Assembly (NCBI GenBank): GCA_017994815.1
Contig: JAGOJY010000041.1
Span: 1 to 37,188, forward strand
Length of the DNA stretch: 37,188 nt
Direction of reading: 5' to 3'
Source: Acidobacteriota bacterium
Lineage (GTDB): Bacteria > Acidobacteriota > Polarisedimenticolia > J045
Part shown: one piece after another, positions 26,964 to 35,436 of the stretch
How positions within the stretch are numbered: the first letter of the stretch is position 1
Layout: every line of letters starts with the position of its first letter
The notes under the pieces: generated by a model
The model's database searches: none
What the model was told of the DNA's origin: nothing
Seen by the model: the letters and a program-made list of their open reading frames with translations, nothing else
Position numbers and translations under genes: made by a program

Positions 26964-27779
26964 GTGGCCTCGGCAAGCACACGCATCGGCATCAGCGTCC
27001 TGATCGCGTTCATGTTGGCGAAGGCGCCGGCATACGGCGGAGGCGAGCCTGCGAGGGCCGGTGACTGGAATGTCTCGCCGGCGACACCGATGGGAGGAAT
27101 CCTGGACAGTCCACACACACCGGGATCGAACGGTCACCGGCTGGACGTCTTTCTTTCGTTCGGTGATGACAAGCACTGGATCGGCACCCGGTGCGGGCAC
27201 CATGATCGGTTCACGATCGATCCAGCTTTAATCAGTGCCGCCTGTCGGGCCGGAGTCGGCGACGATGACGCCTCGGTGAGTGAGTGCGTCGCGGCGGTCA
27301 TTATGTCGGTGGTGTACTCGTCTCCGTATGGGGAGTGGGTGAGAGCCCGTACCCTGGCGGAGGCGTCGGCGGACTGGCCGGAGTTGGGCCAGCAACTCCA
27401 GCGGTTTCGGGCTGAAGGTCGAATCCGTGAGTTCGCGACCGACGAGTACTGCGTGGTGGGCGCAGGTCAGGTGGGCGATCCCTTCGGCGAGAGAGTTCCA
27501 GTTGAGGGGGAACCCCTATGGCTGGGCGTAGTGTGCGTGTCGTTGCTCAAGGATCCGGTCCGGATCACGCAGCGCTTTCACTATCATTGGAGGTGCGGGA
27601 GCGAGGTCGGTGGCGTGCCGCTGACTCTGCTGGGCCCGGGCGAGACACCGATCGACTGCTCTGGATGGTCGATCCCGGACTACTTTGGCTGCCGTCCGGT
27701 AGAAGGCGACGAACACCGCCCCCCCGTCTTCGACCGCCGGCGGATCGAGGACTATCTTGGGTGTCGCCCGACACAGTAA
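26964..27779 (+). CDS. Secreted protein downstream of the RHS toxin domain (candidate immunity)
   Basis: A 271-residue protein. GTG at 26964 gives a signal peptide (STRIGISVLIAFMLAKAPAYG), and GAGGAG overlaps the stop codon of the preceding gene at the right distance. The mature protein has several cysteines (GTRCGHHDRF, SAACRAGVG, TDEYCVV, CGSEVGG, IDCSGW). It ends with two similar motifs, SIPDYFGCRPVEGDE and RIEDYLGCRPTQ, a short internal repeat. I recognise no family. The 11-bp spacing to the RHS C-terminal domain is typical of toxin-immunity pairs, and its export would protect against a periplasm-acting toxin. This role is inferred from position. Confidence 0.6.
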   Translation: MASASTRIGISVLIAFMLAKAPAYGGGEPARAGDWNVSPATPMGGILDSPHTPGSNGHRLDVFLSFGDDKHWIGTRCGHHDRFTIDPALISAACRAGVGDDDASVSECVAAVIMSVVYSSPYGEWVRARTLAEASADWPELGQQLQRFRAEGRIREFATDEYCVVGAGQVGDPFGERVPVEGEPLWLGVVCVSLLKDPVRITQRFHYHWRCGSEVGGVPLTLLGPGETPIDCSGWSIPDYFGCRPVEGDEHRPPVFDRRRIEDYLGCRPTQ

Positions 27780-27953
27780 GGTGCTCGGTCCAGCGGCTGG
27801 ACGAGACGCGCTGGCGGCTGCTGGCGAAAGGTCCACTACGGCTCGCGCTCCCTGCGCGGCACACAGGTCGCGGCAAAAGGCGGTCACCGCCCGCCTGCGC
27901 GACGGCTCGGTGATCCTGCCGCGCGATCTGCCGAAGAACGAATCCCGCGCTAA
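27780..27953. other. Unassigned sequence between immunity candidate and rhs fragment
   Basis: There is no gene with recognisable homology in these 174 bp. A short open stretch reads CSVQRLDETRWRLLAKGPLR and another reads LRDGSVILPRDLPKNESRAN, but both are isolated and flanked by stops. An in-frame TAA at 27951 closes the frame upstream of the YD-repeat fragment. The segment looks like decayed or recombined DNA. Confidence 0.5.
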
Positions 27954-29087
27954 CTGAGGGCGGCAGCCAGATCAACGGTCGCCGGCTCGACTTGCGCCGA
28001 GGGGGCGCAGCGAGTGCTTACGATCGAGGAGTGGTCGCCGTTGAACGGCACGGCGACGGGCGATGCGTACAGGACGGAGCGGGAGTTCGACGGCCTGGGC
28101 CGGGTGGTCAGCGAGCGCAAGCACATCCGCGACGATTCCGGGAACGGCGATCCGTGGACGGACGGCTGGCAGGACGTGGCGTTCGAGTACGACGCGGGGG
28201 GACGGCTGGTCCGGACCACGGTCGAGCCGGGATCCGCGAGCCCCGGCATCGCGAACCAGGTCACGAAGTTCGAGTACGACGCGCAGGGCCGGCGGACCCT
28301 GCGGATCATGCCGGGCCTGCCGCTCGACGGCAACGGCGACCCGGTCGGCCGCCGGGAGATCACGGACTACGACCTCGCCGGAAGGGTGTGGAAGACGACG
28401 TTCGCGGCGGAGGACGAAACCTGCGGTGCCGCCGCGTGCGTGTCGCTCGTCTCGAGCTACGACGACGCCAGCCGGCGGACCGGGCTGACGATCGAGAGCG
28501 CGGGCGTCGATCCGGCGCACTACGCCGGCACGACCTCGCAGTCGTGGAGCTACGACGGGCTGGGTCGCGTGCTGCGCTCGCAGGACGACAACGGCTCCGG
28601 CGAGGACGTGGTGGTCTCGTACCTCTACGACAGCCTGGGCCGGGTGCTGCAGGAGGGCTGGCGCGAGTCGCCGACGTGGCCGGTGGTCTCGACCTACGAC
28701 CGCGGTGGCCGGCGGGCGACGCTGACCTACCCGGGGGGAGCGCAAGCGCGCCGCCTCGAGTACACGTGGGACGAGCTGGGTCGGCTCGACCAGATCGTGG
28801 ATGTCCACGCCGCGGGGCCGGGCGACGACGAGACCGTCGTCGATCTCGACTACCGCGGGGCGACGCGCCTGGTCGGGGTCGTGCACAGCGACGGGTCGGC
28901 CTGGCAGGCGGAGCAGGCCGGGGATTGGGACCAGGCGCTGCGCCGGACGGCGGGGCGCGTGGTCGGCAACGGCGCGCCGCTGTTCGCCGAAGCGATGCGG
29001 TACGACGCCAACGACTTGGTGACGTCGGTGGTGTGGGGCCACGTGGTCGGGCCGCAGCACGAGGCGCAGCAGTACGGCTACCTATGA
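27954..29087 (+). pseudogene. Detached YD-repeat fragment of an rhs gene
   Basis: An open frame of about 375 codons consisting of YD repeats: REFDGLGRVVSERKHI, FEYDAGGRLVRTTVE, FEYDAQGRRTLRI, TDYDLAGRVWKTTF, SYDGLGRVLRSQDD, YLYDSLGRVLQEGWR, STYDRGGRRATLTYPGG and YTWDELGRLDQIV. Such repeats form the shell that encloses toxins in Rhs/Tc proteins. No signal peptide, N-terminal domain or RHS core end is present. The frame begins just after a TAA at 27951, and GTG at 28014 is the first possible start. The last 80 bp (28985-29064) repeat 25452-25531 with four mismatches. The frame ends shortly after, at the junction with an IS110 remnant. It is a broken piece of a larger gene. Confidence 0.85.
28985..29064 (+). 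repeat. 80-bp direct repeat, downstream copy
   Basis: This copy matches 25452-25531 with four substitutions. It lies at the 3' end of the YD-repeat fragment and encodes AEAMRYDANDLVTSVVWGHV with VGPQHE. After it the two sequences diverge within a few codons, at the IS110 junction. Confidence 0.85.
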
Positions 29088-29137
29088 ATCTGTCAACTGG
29101 TGTTGAAACGGATGTGTCGCACCTTCAGTTCGCTCCG

Positions 29138-29728
29138 TCAGTGGCTGTTGTTCTGCGGGTTCTTCTTCGCGGCCTGTCGCGGCGCGCGGGGCTCGCGGCG
29201 TGAATGCTCGAGCGACTCCACGAAATCGGTGAGCTGCTGCTGTTGCAGCATGCGGCGCTCGCCGGGCGCGAGCGGGAGCGGTGCCGGCAGACCCTCGCTG
29301 GCGTAGGCCTCGGCGAGGTTCGGGACGGCGCGGGTGCGCACGCCGGTACCGTAGGCCGCCGGGCGCGGGCTGCCCTTGGCCAGGCCCCGGCGAGAGTGCT
29401 TGTCGCCGGCGCGGCGGCGCAGCCGGGCCAGTTTCTCCCGGGTCTGGTACGGCTGCGCGTAGCGGTAAGGTTCGTTGTTGCGCAGCATGTGCCAGGCGAT
29501 CACGACCAGCTTGCGCGCGGTAGCGACCACGGCCACGTTGCGGCTCTTCTTGCGCAGCAGGCGCCGGAAGAACACGCCGAGCGGCCCGGGGTGGCGGTCG
29601 AGGTGCTGCGCGGCCTGGACCAAGAGCCAGCGCGCATGCCCCGACCCGTGCTTGGTGATCGGTCCGTGGTAGCAGTGCTCGGCGGCGTCCAGGATCACGA
29701 CTTCCGTTTCCTGCTTGTGGACGTCCAT
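29138..29728 (-). pseudogene. Internally deleted IS110-family transposase
   Basis: A 196-residue frame. It starts with the IS110 N-terminal signature (YAG)MDVHKQETEVVILDAAE but after about 17 residues jumps to the C-terminal Transposase_20-type part: GPITKHGSGHARWLLVQAAQ, HLDRHPGPLGVFFRRLLRKK and SRNVAVVATARKLVVIAWHM. The central DEDD nuclease domain is missing, since intact members are about 350-400 residues. The tail (QQQQLTDFVESLEH onward) is polar. The right-hand element end abuts the broken rhs fragment near 29085. The element is dead but marks a recombination point. Confidence 0.8.
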
Positions 29729-29771
29729 TCCGGCGTACCGCCTGCGAGAATCCGACCCGTGCGTGACCCCG

Positions 29772-29990
29772 TCACAGGGATTTCAGGAACTGCTCGAGGT
29801 CGGCGCGCTCCCCGGGCGTGAGCTGCAGGCCGAACACGCCGTCGTAGTGCTCGATCACGTCCTGCAACGTCGCGAAGCGCCCGTCGTGGTAGAAGCCGCC
29901 CTTCTGGTGGGCCCACAGGCCGCGCAGCGGCACGGTGCGATAGCGCTCGTCCGGCGAGCGCAGCGCCTGGAAGTCGGCGCGGTTCCGCGC
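29772..29990 (-). pseudogene. C-terminal tail of a di-heme cytochrome c peroxidase
   Basis: About 72 codons on the minus strand match the end of CcpA/MauG-like proteins: PLRGLWAHQKGGFYHDGRFA, TLQDVIEHYDGVFGLQLTPG and ERADLEQFLKSL with a normal stop. No heme-binding CXXCH is left, because the rest of the gene is absent. Upstream (from about 29985) the sequence switches to a fragment of a conjugative ATPase on the opposite strand. The exact junction is uncertain by about 20 bp. Confidence 0.75.
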
Positions 29991-30304
29991 CGAGGCGATC
30001 GCCCCGCTCCAGAAGAAGGTTGGGGCGTTCCTGGCCAACCCGCTCTTGCAGAAGATCCTCGACCGGCGGCAGGGCGACCTCGACCTGCGCGGATCATGGA
30101 CCGCGGGCTGATCCTCGTCGTCAACCTGGCCAAGGGCAAGATCGGCGAGGACACGGCGGCGCTGCACGTCTCGCGCCTCGGCCTCGCCGGCCTCGCGCGC
30201 GCCGACCTGCCGGAGGACGCGCGGCAGGACTTCTTCGTCCACCTGGACGAGTTCCAGAGCTTCACCACCCTCAGCCTGGCCCACATGCTGGCGGAGCTGC
30301 GGAC
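29986..30304 (+). pseudogene. Fragment of a VirD4/TraG-like conjugative DNA-transfer ATPase, frameshifted
   Basis: The plus strand reads EAIAPLQKKVGAFLANPLLQ, KILDRRQGDLDLR in one frame. After loss of one base near 30090-30095 it continues in another frame as IMDRGLILVVNLAKGKIGED, then RADLPEDARQDFFVHLDEFQ, SFTTLSLAHMLAELR. This matches the C-terminal motor part of type IV secretion DNA-binding proteins. The strand ending HLDEFQ is the Walker B motif, and the usual continuation would be the KYRL region. Both ends of the gene are missing. It is a remnant of an integrative or conjugative element. Confidence 0.75.
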
Positions 30305-30415
30305 GCCCTCGGCTTTCAGGGCGCCGCGACGCAACCAAGGTCTCCCACGACAGGCGCGACCATGGCAACTGCGAAGGGCGGAACCGCCGCGTAGACATCG
30401 ACTATCAGACGGGGT
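30305..30415. other. Unassigned gap between mobile-element debris and ligD
   Basis: These 111 bp follow the end of the recognisable VirD4-like fragment and precede the ligD stop codon. No gene, repeat or clear terminator is seen. Confidence 0.45.
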
Positions 30416-32917
30416 TCACAGCCGATTCGCGAGGCGCTCGAGGGCGGCCGTGAGGTCGGGCGCGACGTCGAGCACCTCGCGCAGCGGGTCGGCCTTCATC
30501 TTGGCCAGGCGGCGCGGGGCGCTCTTGATCGTGAAGGCCTCCATGTCGAGCCGCGGGCCGACCTCGTTCCAGCGCAGCGGCATCGACACCGTGGCCCCGG
30601 CGCGGGGTCTCGCCGATAGCGGCGCCACGAGCAGCTTCCCGTGGCCGTTCTGCAGGGCGTCGATGTAGACACGCCCCTGGCGGGCGGTGAGGCGGCGCTC
30701 GACGGTGGCGATCTCCGGCAGGCTCTCGGCGACGAGCCGCGCCAGCACCTCGGCCAGCGTGCGCGCCTGCTCGAACGTGCACTGCCTGCCGAGCGGCACC
30801 AGGACATGCAGGCCCGACGACCCGCTGGTCTTGACGCAGGTCGGCAGGCCGATGTCGTCCGCCAGCCGCCGCACCGCGCGCGCGACCGCGACCACGTCCG
30901 CGAACGGGGCCCCCTTCGGGTCGAGGTCGAGGATGCACCAGTCCGGCCGCGAGAGCGTCGCCACCCGGCTGGCCCAAACGTGCAGCGGGATCGTCGCCAG
31001 GTTCGCCAGGTACAGCAGCGCCTCGACCGAGTCGACGACGAAGTAATCGATGTCGCGGCGCCCGTCCTCGCTCCACAGGCGCATGGTGCGGACCCACGGC
31101 GGCGCGAAGCTCGGCGCGTCCTTCTGGAAGAAGTTCTTGCCCGCGATCCCGTCCGGGTAGCGGGTGAGCACGACCGGCCGCTCGGCGAGGTACGGCAGCA
31201 GCCACGGCGAAACCGCGCGGTAGTACTCGATCAGGTCGCCCTTGGTGTAACCCTCCGCGGGCCAGAAGACCTTGTCCAGCCGCGTGAACGGGACCTGTCG
31301 CTCGACCGGCGCCGGCGGCGCCGGCGGCACGGCCGGCAGGACCGGCTCGCGCCCGGCGCACTCCTCGGGCGCCTTGTCGTCGCGCAGCCGCAGGAAGACC
31401 GGCTGGCGCAGCAGGCCGTCCCGGGTCCACTCCTTGAAGCGGACCTCGGCCACCGCGCGCGGCTCGAGCCACACCGTCCCGCGCGCGGAGGGTGCGCCCG
31501 CGCAGACCGGCTTGGCCGAGCGCGGCGCGGCGCGGACCGCCTCGCCGTCGGCCTCGCGCAGCCCCGAACCGACGCTGCCCGCGTAGATCCAGCGCTCGCC
31601 CTCGCGCAGCGCGAGCTGCAGCGAGCCGACCTGCCCCGGCACGTCGCTCCGCTCCTCGTAGCCGACCACCGCGAAATCCGCGCTGCGGTCCGAGCGGACC
31701 TTCAGCCAATCGCGGCTCCGGCCGGAGCGGTACGGCGCATCGGCGCGCTTGGCGACCACGCCTTCGAGGCCCATCGCGCGCACCGCCTCGAACAGTTCCG
31801 CGCCCTGGCGCTCCACGTGGTCGGCGTAGCGCAACGGGCCGCAGGATGGCAGGACGCGCCGCAGCAGCTCCTTGCGCTGCAACAGCGGCAGCCCCCGCAG
31901 GTCAAACTCGCCGAAGGCCAGGAGGTCGAACGCGAACAGCGTCGCCGGCAGCTCCAGCGACGCGCGGCGCACGTCTGCCGCGCGCGACAGGTGCACGCGG
32001 CGCTGCAGGGCGCCGAAGCTCGGCCGGCCTTGCTCGTCGAGGACGACGACCTCGCCGTCGAGGACGACGTTGCTCCACGGCAGCCCGGCGAGCGCCTCGG
32101 CCAACTCCGGGAACACCGCCGTCGCGTCGCCGCCGCGCCGGTAGGCGAGGAGCGCCTCGCCCGCGCTCCGCGCCGCGAGCATGCGGTAGCCGTCGTACTT
32201 GATCTCGAAGATCCAGCCGTCGCGCGAAAACGGCGCCTCGGCGGTCGCGGCGAGCATCGGCACCACGGCGGCCGGTGCGACGGGCCGCCGCGGCGCACCG
32301 AGCCGGACGAGTTCGTCGAGCAGGACGGCGGCGCGCGGGTTCCCGTCGCGCAGTTCCTCGACCGTCAGGCCGCTGATAACTGAATCATCTGTAAATGCTC
32401 GTTCCGCGGCGGGACCGGCCCAGCCGTCGCGCTCCTTGACGAACATCCAACTCCGCGGACCCTGCTTGGTGCGGAACAAGGTCCAGCGGCCGCGCAGCTT
32501 CCAGCCGCGCAACTCGAAAAGTAGCTTGCCCTTGGCCAGGCCGGCCGCGACGTCGTCGAGCGGGACCCACGTTCCGCGGTCCCAGACGATCATCGCCCCC
32601 GCACCGTAGTTGCCCGCGGGGATGATCCCTTCAAACGCCGCGTATTCAAGCGGATGATCCTCGGTCTCGACCGCCAGGCGCTTGTCCGCCGGGTCGGGCG
32701 ACGGCCCCTTCGGCACCGCCCACGAGCGCAGCACGCCGCCGATCTCGAGGCGCAGGTCCCAGTGCAGGGCGCGCGCCGCGTGCTGCTGGACGACGAAGAT
32801 CCCGCCCCCCGGCGCGGCAGCTGCGCCGTCGCCGCCGAACGGCTCGGGGGTGCGGTCGGCGGACCTTTTCGCTCGGTAAGCCGCGAGCTCGGGTCCGGGC
32901 TCGTTTCTTCGTGGCAC
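30416..32917 (-). CDS. ligD: Multifunctional DNA ligase LigD (PE-LIG-POL)
   Basis: An 833-residue enzyme of bacterial non-homologous end joining. The order is 3'-phosphoesterase (about residues 30-170; FVVQQHAARALHWDLRLEIG and HPLEYAAFEGIIPAGNYGAG), then ATP-dependent ligase (about 215-500; nucleotidyl lysine K240 in FEIKYDGYRML, and EGVVAKRADAPYRSGRS), then polymerase/primase (about 545-830; FTRLDKVFWPAEGYTKGDLI, LDLDPKGAPF, TSGSSGLHVLVPL). This PE-LIG-POL order is the Pseudomonas type rather than the mycobacterial one. GTG at 32917 is chosen because an upstream start at 32956 would run into ku, and the segment PRRNEPGPELAAYRAKR after it is typical. It is divergent from ku with a 29-bp gap. 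Confidence 0.97.
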   Translation of the reverse strand: MPRRNEPGPELAAYRAKRSADRTPEPFGGDGAAAAPGGGIFVVQQHAARALHWDLRLEIGGVLRSWAVPKGPSPDPADKRLAVETEDHPLEYAAFEGIIPAGNYGAGAMIVWDRGTWVPLDDVAAGLAKGKLLFELRGWKLRGRWTLFRTKQGPRSWMFVKERDGWAGPAAERAFTDDSVISGLTVEELRDGNPRAAVLLDELVRLGAPRRPVAPAAVVPMLAATAEAPFSRDGWIFEIKYDGYRMLAARSAGEALLAYRRGGDATAVFPELAEALAGLPWSNVVLDGEVVVLDEQGRPSFGALQRRVHLSRAADVRRASLELPATLFAFDLLAFGEFDLRGLPLLQRKELLRRVLPSCGPLRYADHVERQGAELFEAVRAMGLEGVVAKRADAPYRSGRSRDWLKVRSDRSADFAVVGYEERSDVPGQVGSLQLALREGERWIYAGSVGSGLREADGEAVRAAPRSAKPVCAGAPSARGTVWLEPRAVAEVRFKEWTRDGLLRQPVFLRLRDDKAPEECAGREPVLPAVPPAPPAPVERQVPFTRLDKVFWPAEGYTKGDLIEYYRAVSPWLLPYLAERPVVLTRYPDGIAGKNFFQKDAPSFAPPWVRTMRLWSEDGRRDIDYFVVDSVEALLYLANLATIPLHVWASRVATLSRPDWCILDLDPKGAPFADVVAVARAVRRLADDIGLPTCVKTSGSSGLHVLVPLGRQCTFEQARTLAEVLARLVAESLPEIATVERRLTARQGRVYIDALQNGHGKLLVAPLSARPRAGATVSMPLRWNEVGPRLDMEAFTIKSAPRRLAKMKADPLREVLDVAPDLTAALERLANRL

Positions 32918-32930
32918 GGCAGCGGATCCT

Positions 32931-32938
32931 AATATATT
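32931..32938. promoter_or_regulatory. Palindromic AATATATT between ligD and ku, candidate bidirectional -10
   Basis: In a 29-bp, otherwise GC-rich gap. Plus strand: TATATT (32933-32938) ends 8 bp before the ku ATG. Minus strand: TATATT (32936-32931) lies 13 bp before the ligD GTG. If used as -10 boxes, both transcripts would be leaderless or nearly so and would compete for one site. No SD is visible ahead of either start, which agrees with leaderless initiation. Confidence 0.5.
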
Positions 32939-32946
32939 TTGCGGCC

Positions 32947-33813
32947 ATGAGCGCACGTTCGATCAGCTCGGCCGTCGTGTCCTTCGGGATGGTTTCCATT
33001 CCGGTGAAGCTCTACGCGACCGCCGAGTCCTCCGCCCAGGTGCACTTCAACACGCTGCACAAGACCTGCGGGTCGCGACTCCGGCAGCAGTACATCTGCC
33101 CGCAGGACAACGTGGTCGTGCCGCGCGAAGACATGGTCAAGGGCTACGAGTTCGCGAAGGACCGCTACGTCACCTTCACCGACGAGGAGATCAAGGCCCT
33201 CTCGGAGAAGCCGACGCAGACGATCGAGATCGCGGAGTTCGTGCCCGCCTCGTGCGTGGACGCGATCTACGTGGACAACGCGTACTACCTCGGCCCGGAC
33301 AAGGGCGGCGACCGCGCCTACGCGCTGTTGGGCGAGGCTATGCGGCGCACCGGGCGCGCGGCGCTGGCGCGCTACACCGCGCGCGGCAAGCAGTACCTCG
33401 TGCTGCTGCGCCCGTACGAGAAGGGCGTGTTGATGCAGCAGCTGCGCTACGCGGACGAGGTCCGGTCGATGGCGGATGTCCCGCTGGGGAACGCCGAGAT
33501 CAAGGAGGGCGAACTCGGGCTGGCGGTGCAGCTGATCGAGCAGATCGCCTCCGAGGAGTTCAACCCGGCGCGCTACGAGGACGCGGTGCGCAAGCGGATG
33601 CTGGAGCAGATCCAGCGCAAGGTGGAAGGCCAGGAGATCACCGCGCCGCCGGCCGAGGCGCCGCAGGCACAGGTGATCGACCTGATGCAGGCGCTCAAGG
33701 CCAGCCTCGCGGCGTCCGGCGGCCGTTCCGCCGCCGCGCCGGCCGCGGAACGCAAACCGGCCAAGCGCGCGGCGCGCGCGGCGTCGTCGCGCTCGAAGGC
33801 CGCCGAGCACTGA
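32947..33813 (+). CDS. ku: Ku protein for non-homologous end joining
   Basis: A 288-residue bacterial Ku homodimer subunit. It binds and bridges DNA ends and recruits LigD. The beta-barrel core begins SARSISSAVVSFGMVSIPVK with LYATAESS, followed by FNTLHKTCGSRLRQQYICPQ and EMRRTGRAALARYTARGKQY-like AMRRTGRAALARYTARGKQY, and then the segment YEDAVRKRMLEQIQRKVEGQ. The C-terminal 45 residues are Ala/Arg/Lys-rich (PAKRAARAASSRSKAAEH), as in bacterial Ku tails that contact DNA and LigD. It is divergent from ligD. Confidence 0.98.
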   Translation: MSARSISSAVVSFGMVSIPVKLYATAESSAQVHFNTLHKTCGSRLRQQYICPQDNVVVPREDMVKGYEFAKDRYVTFTDEEIKALSEKPTQTIEIAEFVPASCVDAIYVDNAYYLGPDKGGDRAYALLGEAMRRTGRAALARYTARGKQYLVLLRPYEKGVLMQQLRYADEVRSMADVPLGNAEIKEGELGLAVQLIEQIASEEFNPARYEDAVRKRMLEQIQRKVEGQEITAPPAEAPQAQVIDLMQALKASLAASGGRSAAAPAAERKPAKRAARAASSRSKAAEH

Positions 33814-33862
33814 GCCGGACGGGCGGCACACCTTGGTGTTCCACCCCTCCCGGCGCGTCCGT

Positions 33863-33868
33863 TAGAAT
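33863..33868 (+). promoter_or_regulatory. Candidate -10 box (TAGAAT), leaderless start of the MerR-TPR gene
   Basis: TAGAAT ends 7 bp before the GTG at 33876, and there is no SD in between. The arrangement is the same as at ku and as the TAGAAT ahead of pepD, suggesting leaderless transcription. No clear -35 box was seen. Confidence 0.5.
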
Positions 33869-33875
33869 CTGCGGC

Positions 33876-34724
33876 GTGACCGCCGGCTACTCCCTGCAGG
33901 ACGTCGCGAAGATCGTCGGGTTGTCCACGGCGCGCGTGCGCGGCTTCGCCCGCGCCGGGCTGATCACGCCGCGGCTCGGCCCGGGAGGCGAGCAGCGCTA
34001 CGCGTTCCAGGACATCGTCCTGCTGCGCACCGCGCGGGGGCTGCTCGACGCGCGCATCCCGGCGCGCCGGGTGCAGGACGCGCTGCAGAGGCTGCGCGAG
34101 CGGCTGCCGCGCGGGCGCCCCTTGGCCGGGCTGAAGATTGCGGCCGCGGGGGACGACGTCGTCGTGCGCGACGGCCACGCGGTGTGGAGCGCGGCCTCGG
34201 GCCAGGCGCTGCTCGACTTCGACTTCAACTTCGAGGTGGACGAACTCGCGCGCGAGGTCGCTCCGCTGGCGCGGCGCGCGGCGCGCGCGGCCCGGGAAAA
34301 CCCCGCGGTGCGGGCGGAGGATTGGTACGAATTGGGCTGCGACCTCGAGCCGACCGATCCGGAGCAGGCCCGCGACGCGTACCGCCGCGCGCTCGAGCTG
34401 GACCCCGTGCACCCCGAGGCCCACATCAACCTCGGCCGCGTGCTCCACGGGGCGGGGGAGCTGCCGGCCGCCGAGGCCCACTACCGCCTCGCGCTCGCCG
34501 TGCGGCCCGACGACGCGATCGCCGCGTACAACCTCGGCGTCGTGCTGCAGGACCGCGGCGAGCTGCGCGAGGCGCGCGAGGCCTACGAGCGGGTGCTCGC
34601 GCTCGACCCGCGCCACGCCGACGCGCACTTCAACCTCGCGGGCGTCTGCGAGCGGCTGAATGATACCGCCGGCGCCATGCGTCACCTCGCGGCGTACGAC
34701 CGGCTGACCTCCGGGCCGCACTGA
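33876..34724 (+). CDS. MerR-type DNA-binding domain fused to TPR repeats
   Basis: A 282-residue protein starting with GTG. Residues 1-75 form a MerR-like winged helix-turn-helix (YSLQDVAKIVGLSTARVRGF, ARAGLITPRLGPGGEQRYAF, QDIVLLRTARGLLDARIPAR). An intermediate region of about 70 residues contains FDFNFEVDELAREV. Three to four TPR units follow (about 150-275): WYELGCDLEPTDPEQARDAY, AHINLGRVLHGAGELPAAEA, AAYNLGVVLQDRGELREARE and AHFNLAGVCERLNDTAGAMR. There is no ligand-binding cysteine cluster, so it is not a metal sensor of the MerR type. It probably senses a protein partner through the TPRs. It lies 62 bp after ku and may be separately transcribed from the TAGAAT box. Confidence 0.88.
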   Translation: MTAGYSLQDVAKIVGLSTARVRGFARAGLITPRLGPGGEQRYAFQDIVLLRTARGLLDARIPARRVQDALQRLRERLPRGRPLAGLKIAAAGDDVVVRDGHAVWSAASGQALLDFDFNFEVDELAREVAPLARRAARAARENPAVRAEDWYELGCDLEPTDPEQARDAYRRALELDPVHPEAHINLGRVLHGAGELPAAEAHYRLALAVRPDDAIAAYNLGVVLQDRGELREAREAYERVLALDPRHADAHFNLAGVCERLNDTAGAMRHLAAYDRLTSGPH

Positions 34725-34735
34725 CGGGCCCGGAC

Positions 34736-35410
<675 letters not shown>

Positions 35411-35436
35411 CGGATCTTCGTGCCGCCTGTCCCCGA

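Noticed and set aside
29695..29916. A 73-codon minus-strand frame spanning the IS110 start and peroxidase tail
   Set aside because: It is an out-of-frame shadow of the two pseudogenes and has no similarity of its own.
23743..30415. A CRISPR array, prophage or integron in the island
   Set aside because: No regularly spaced repeats, phage structural genes or integrase were found. The debris is IS110 and conjugation-like only.
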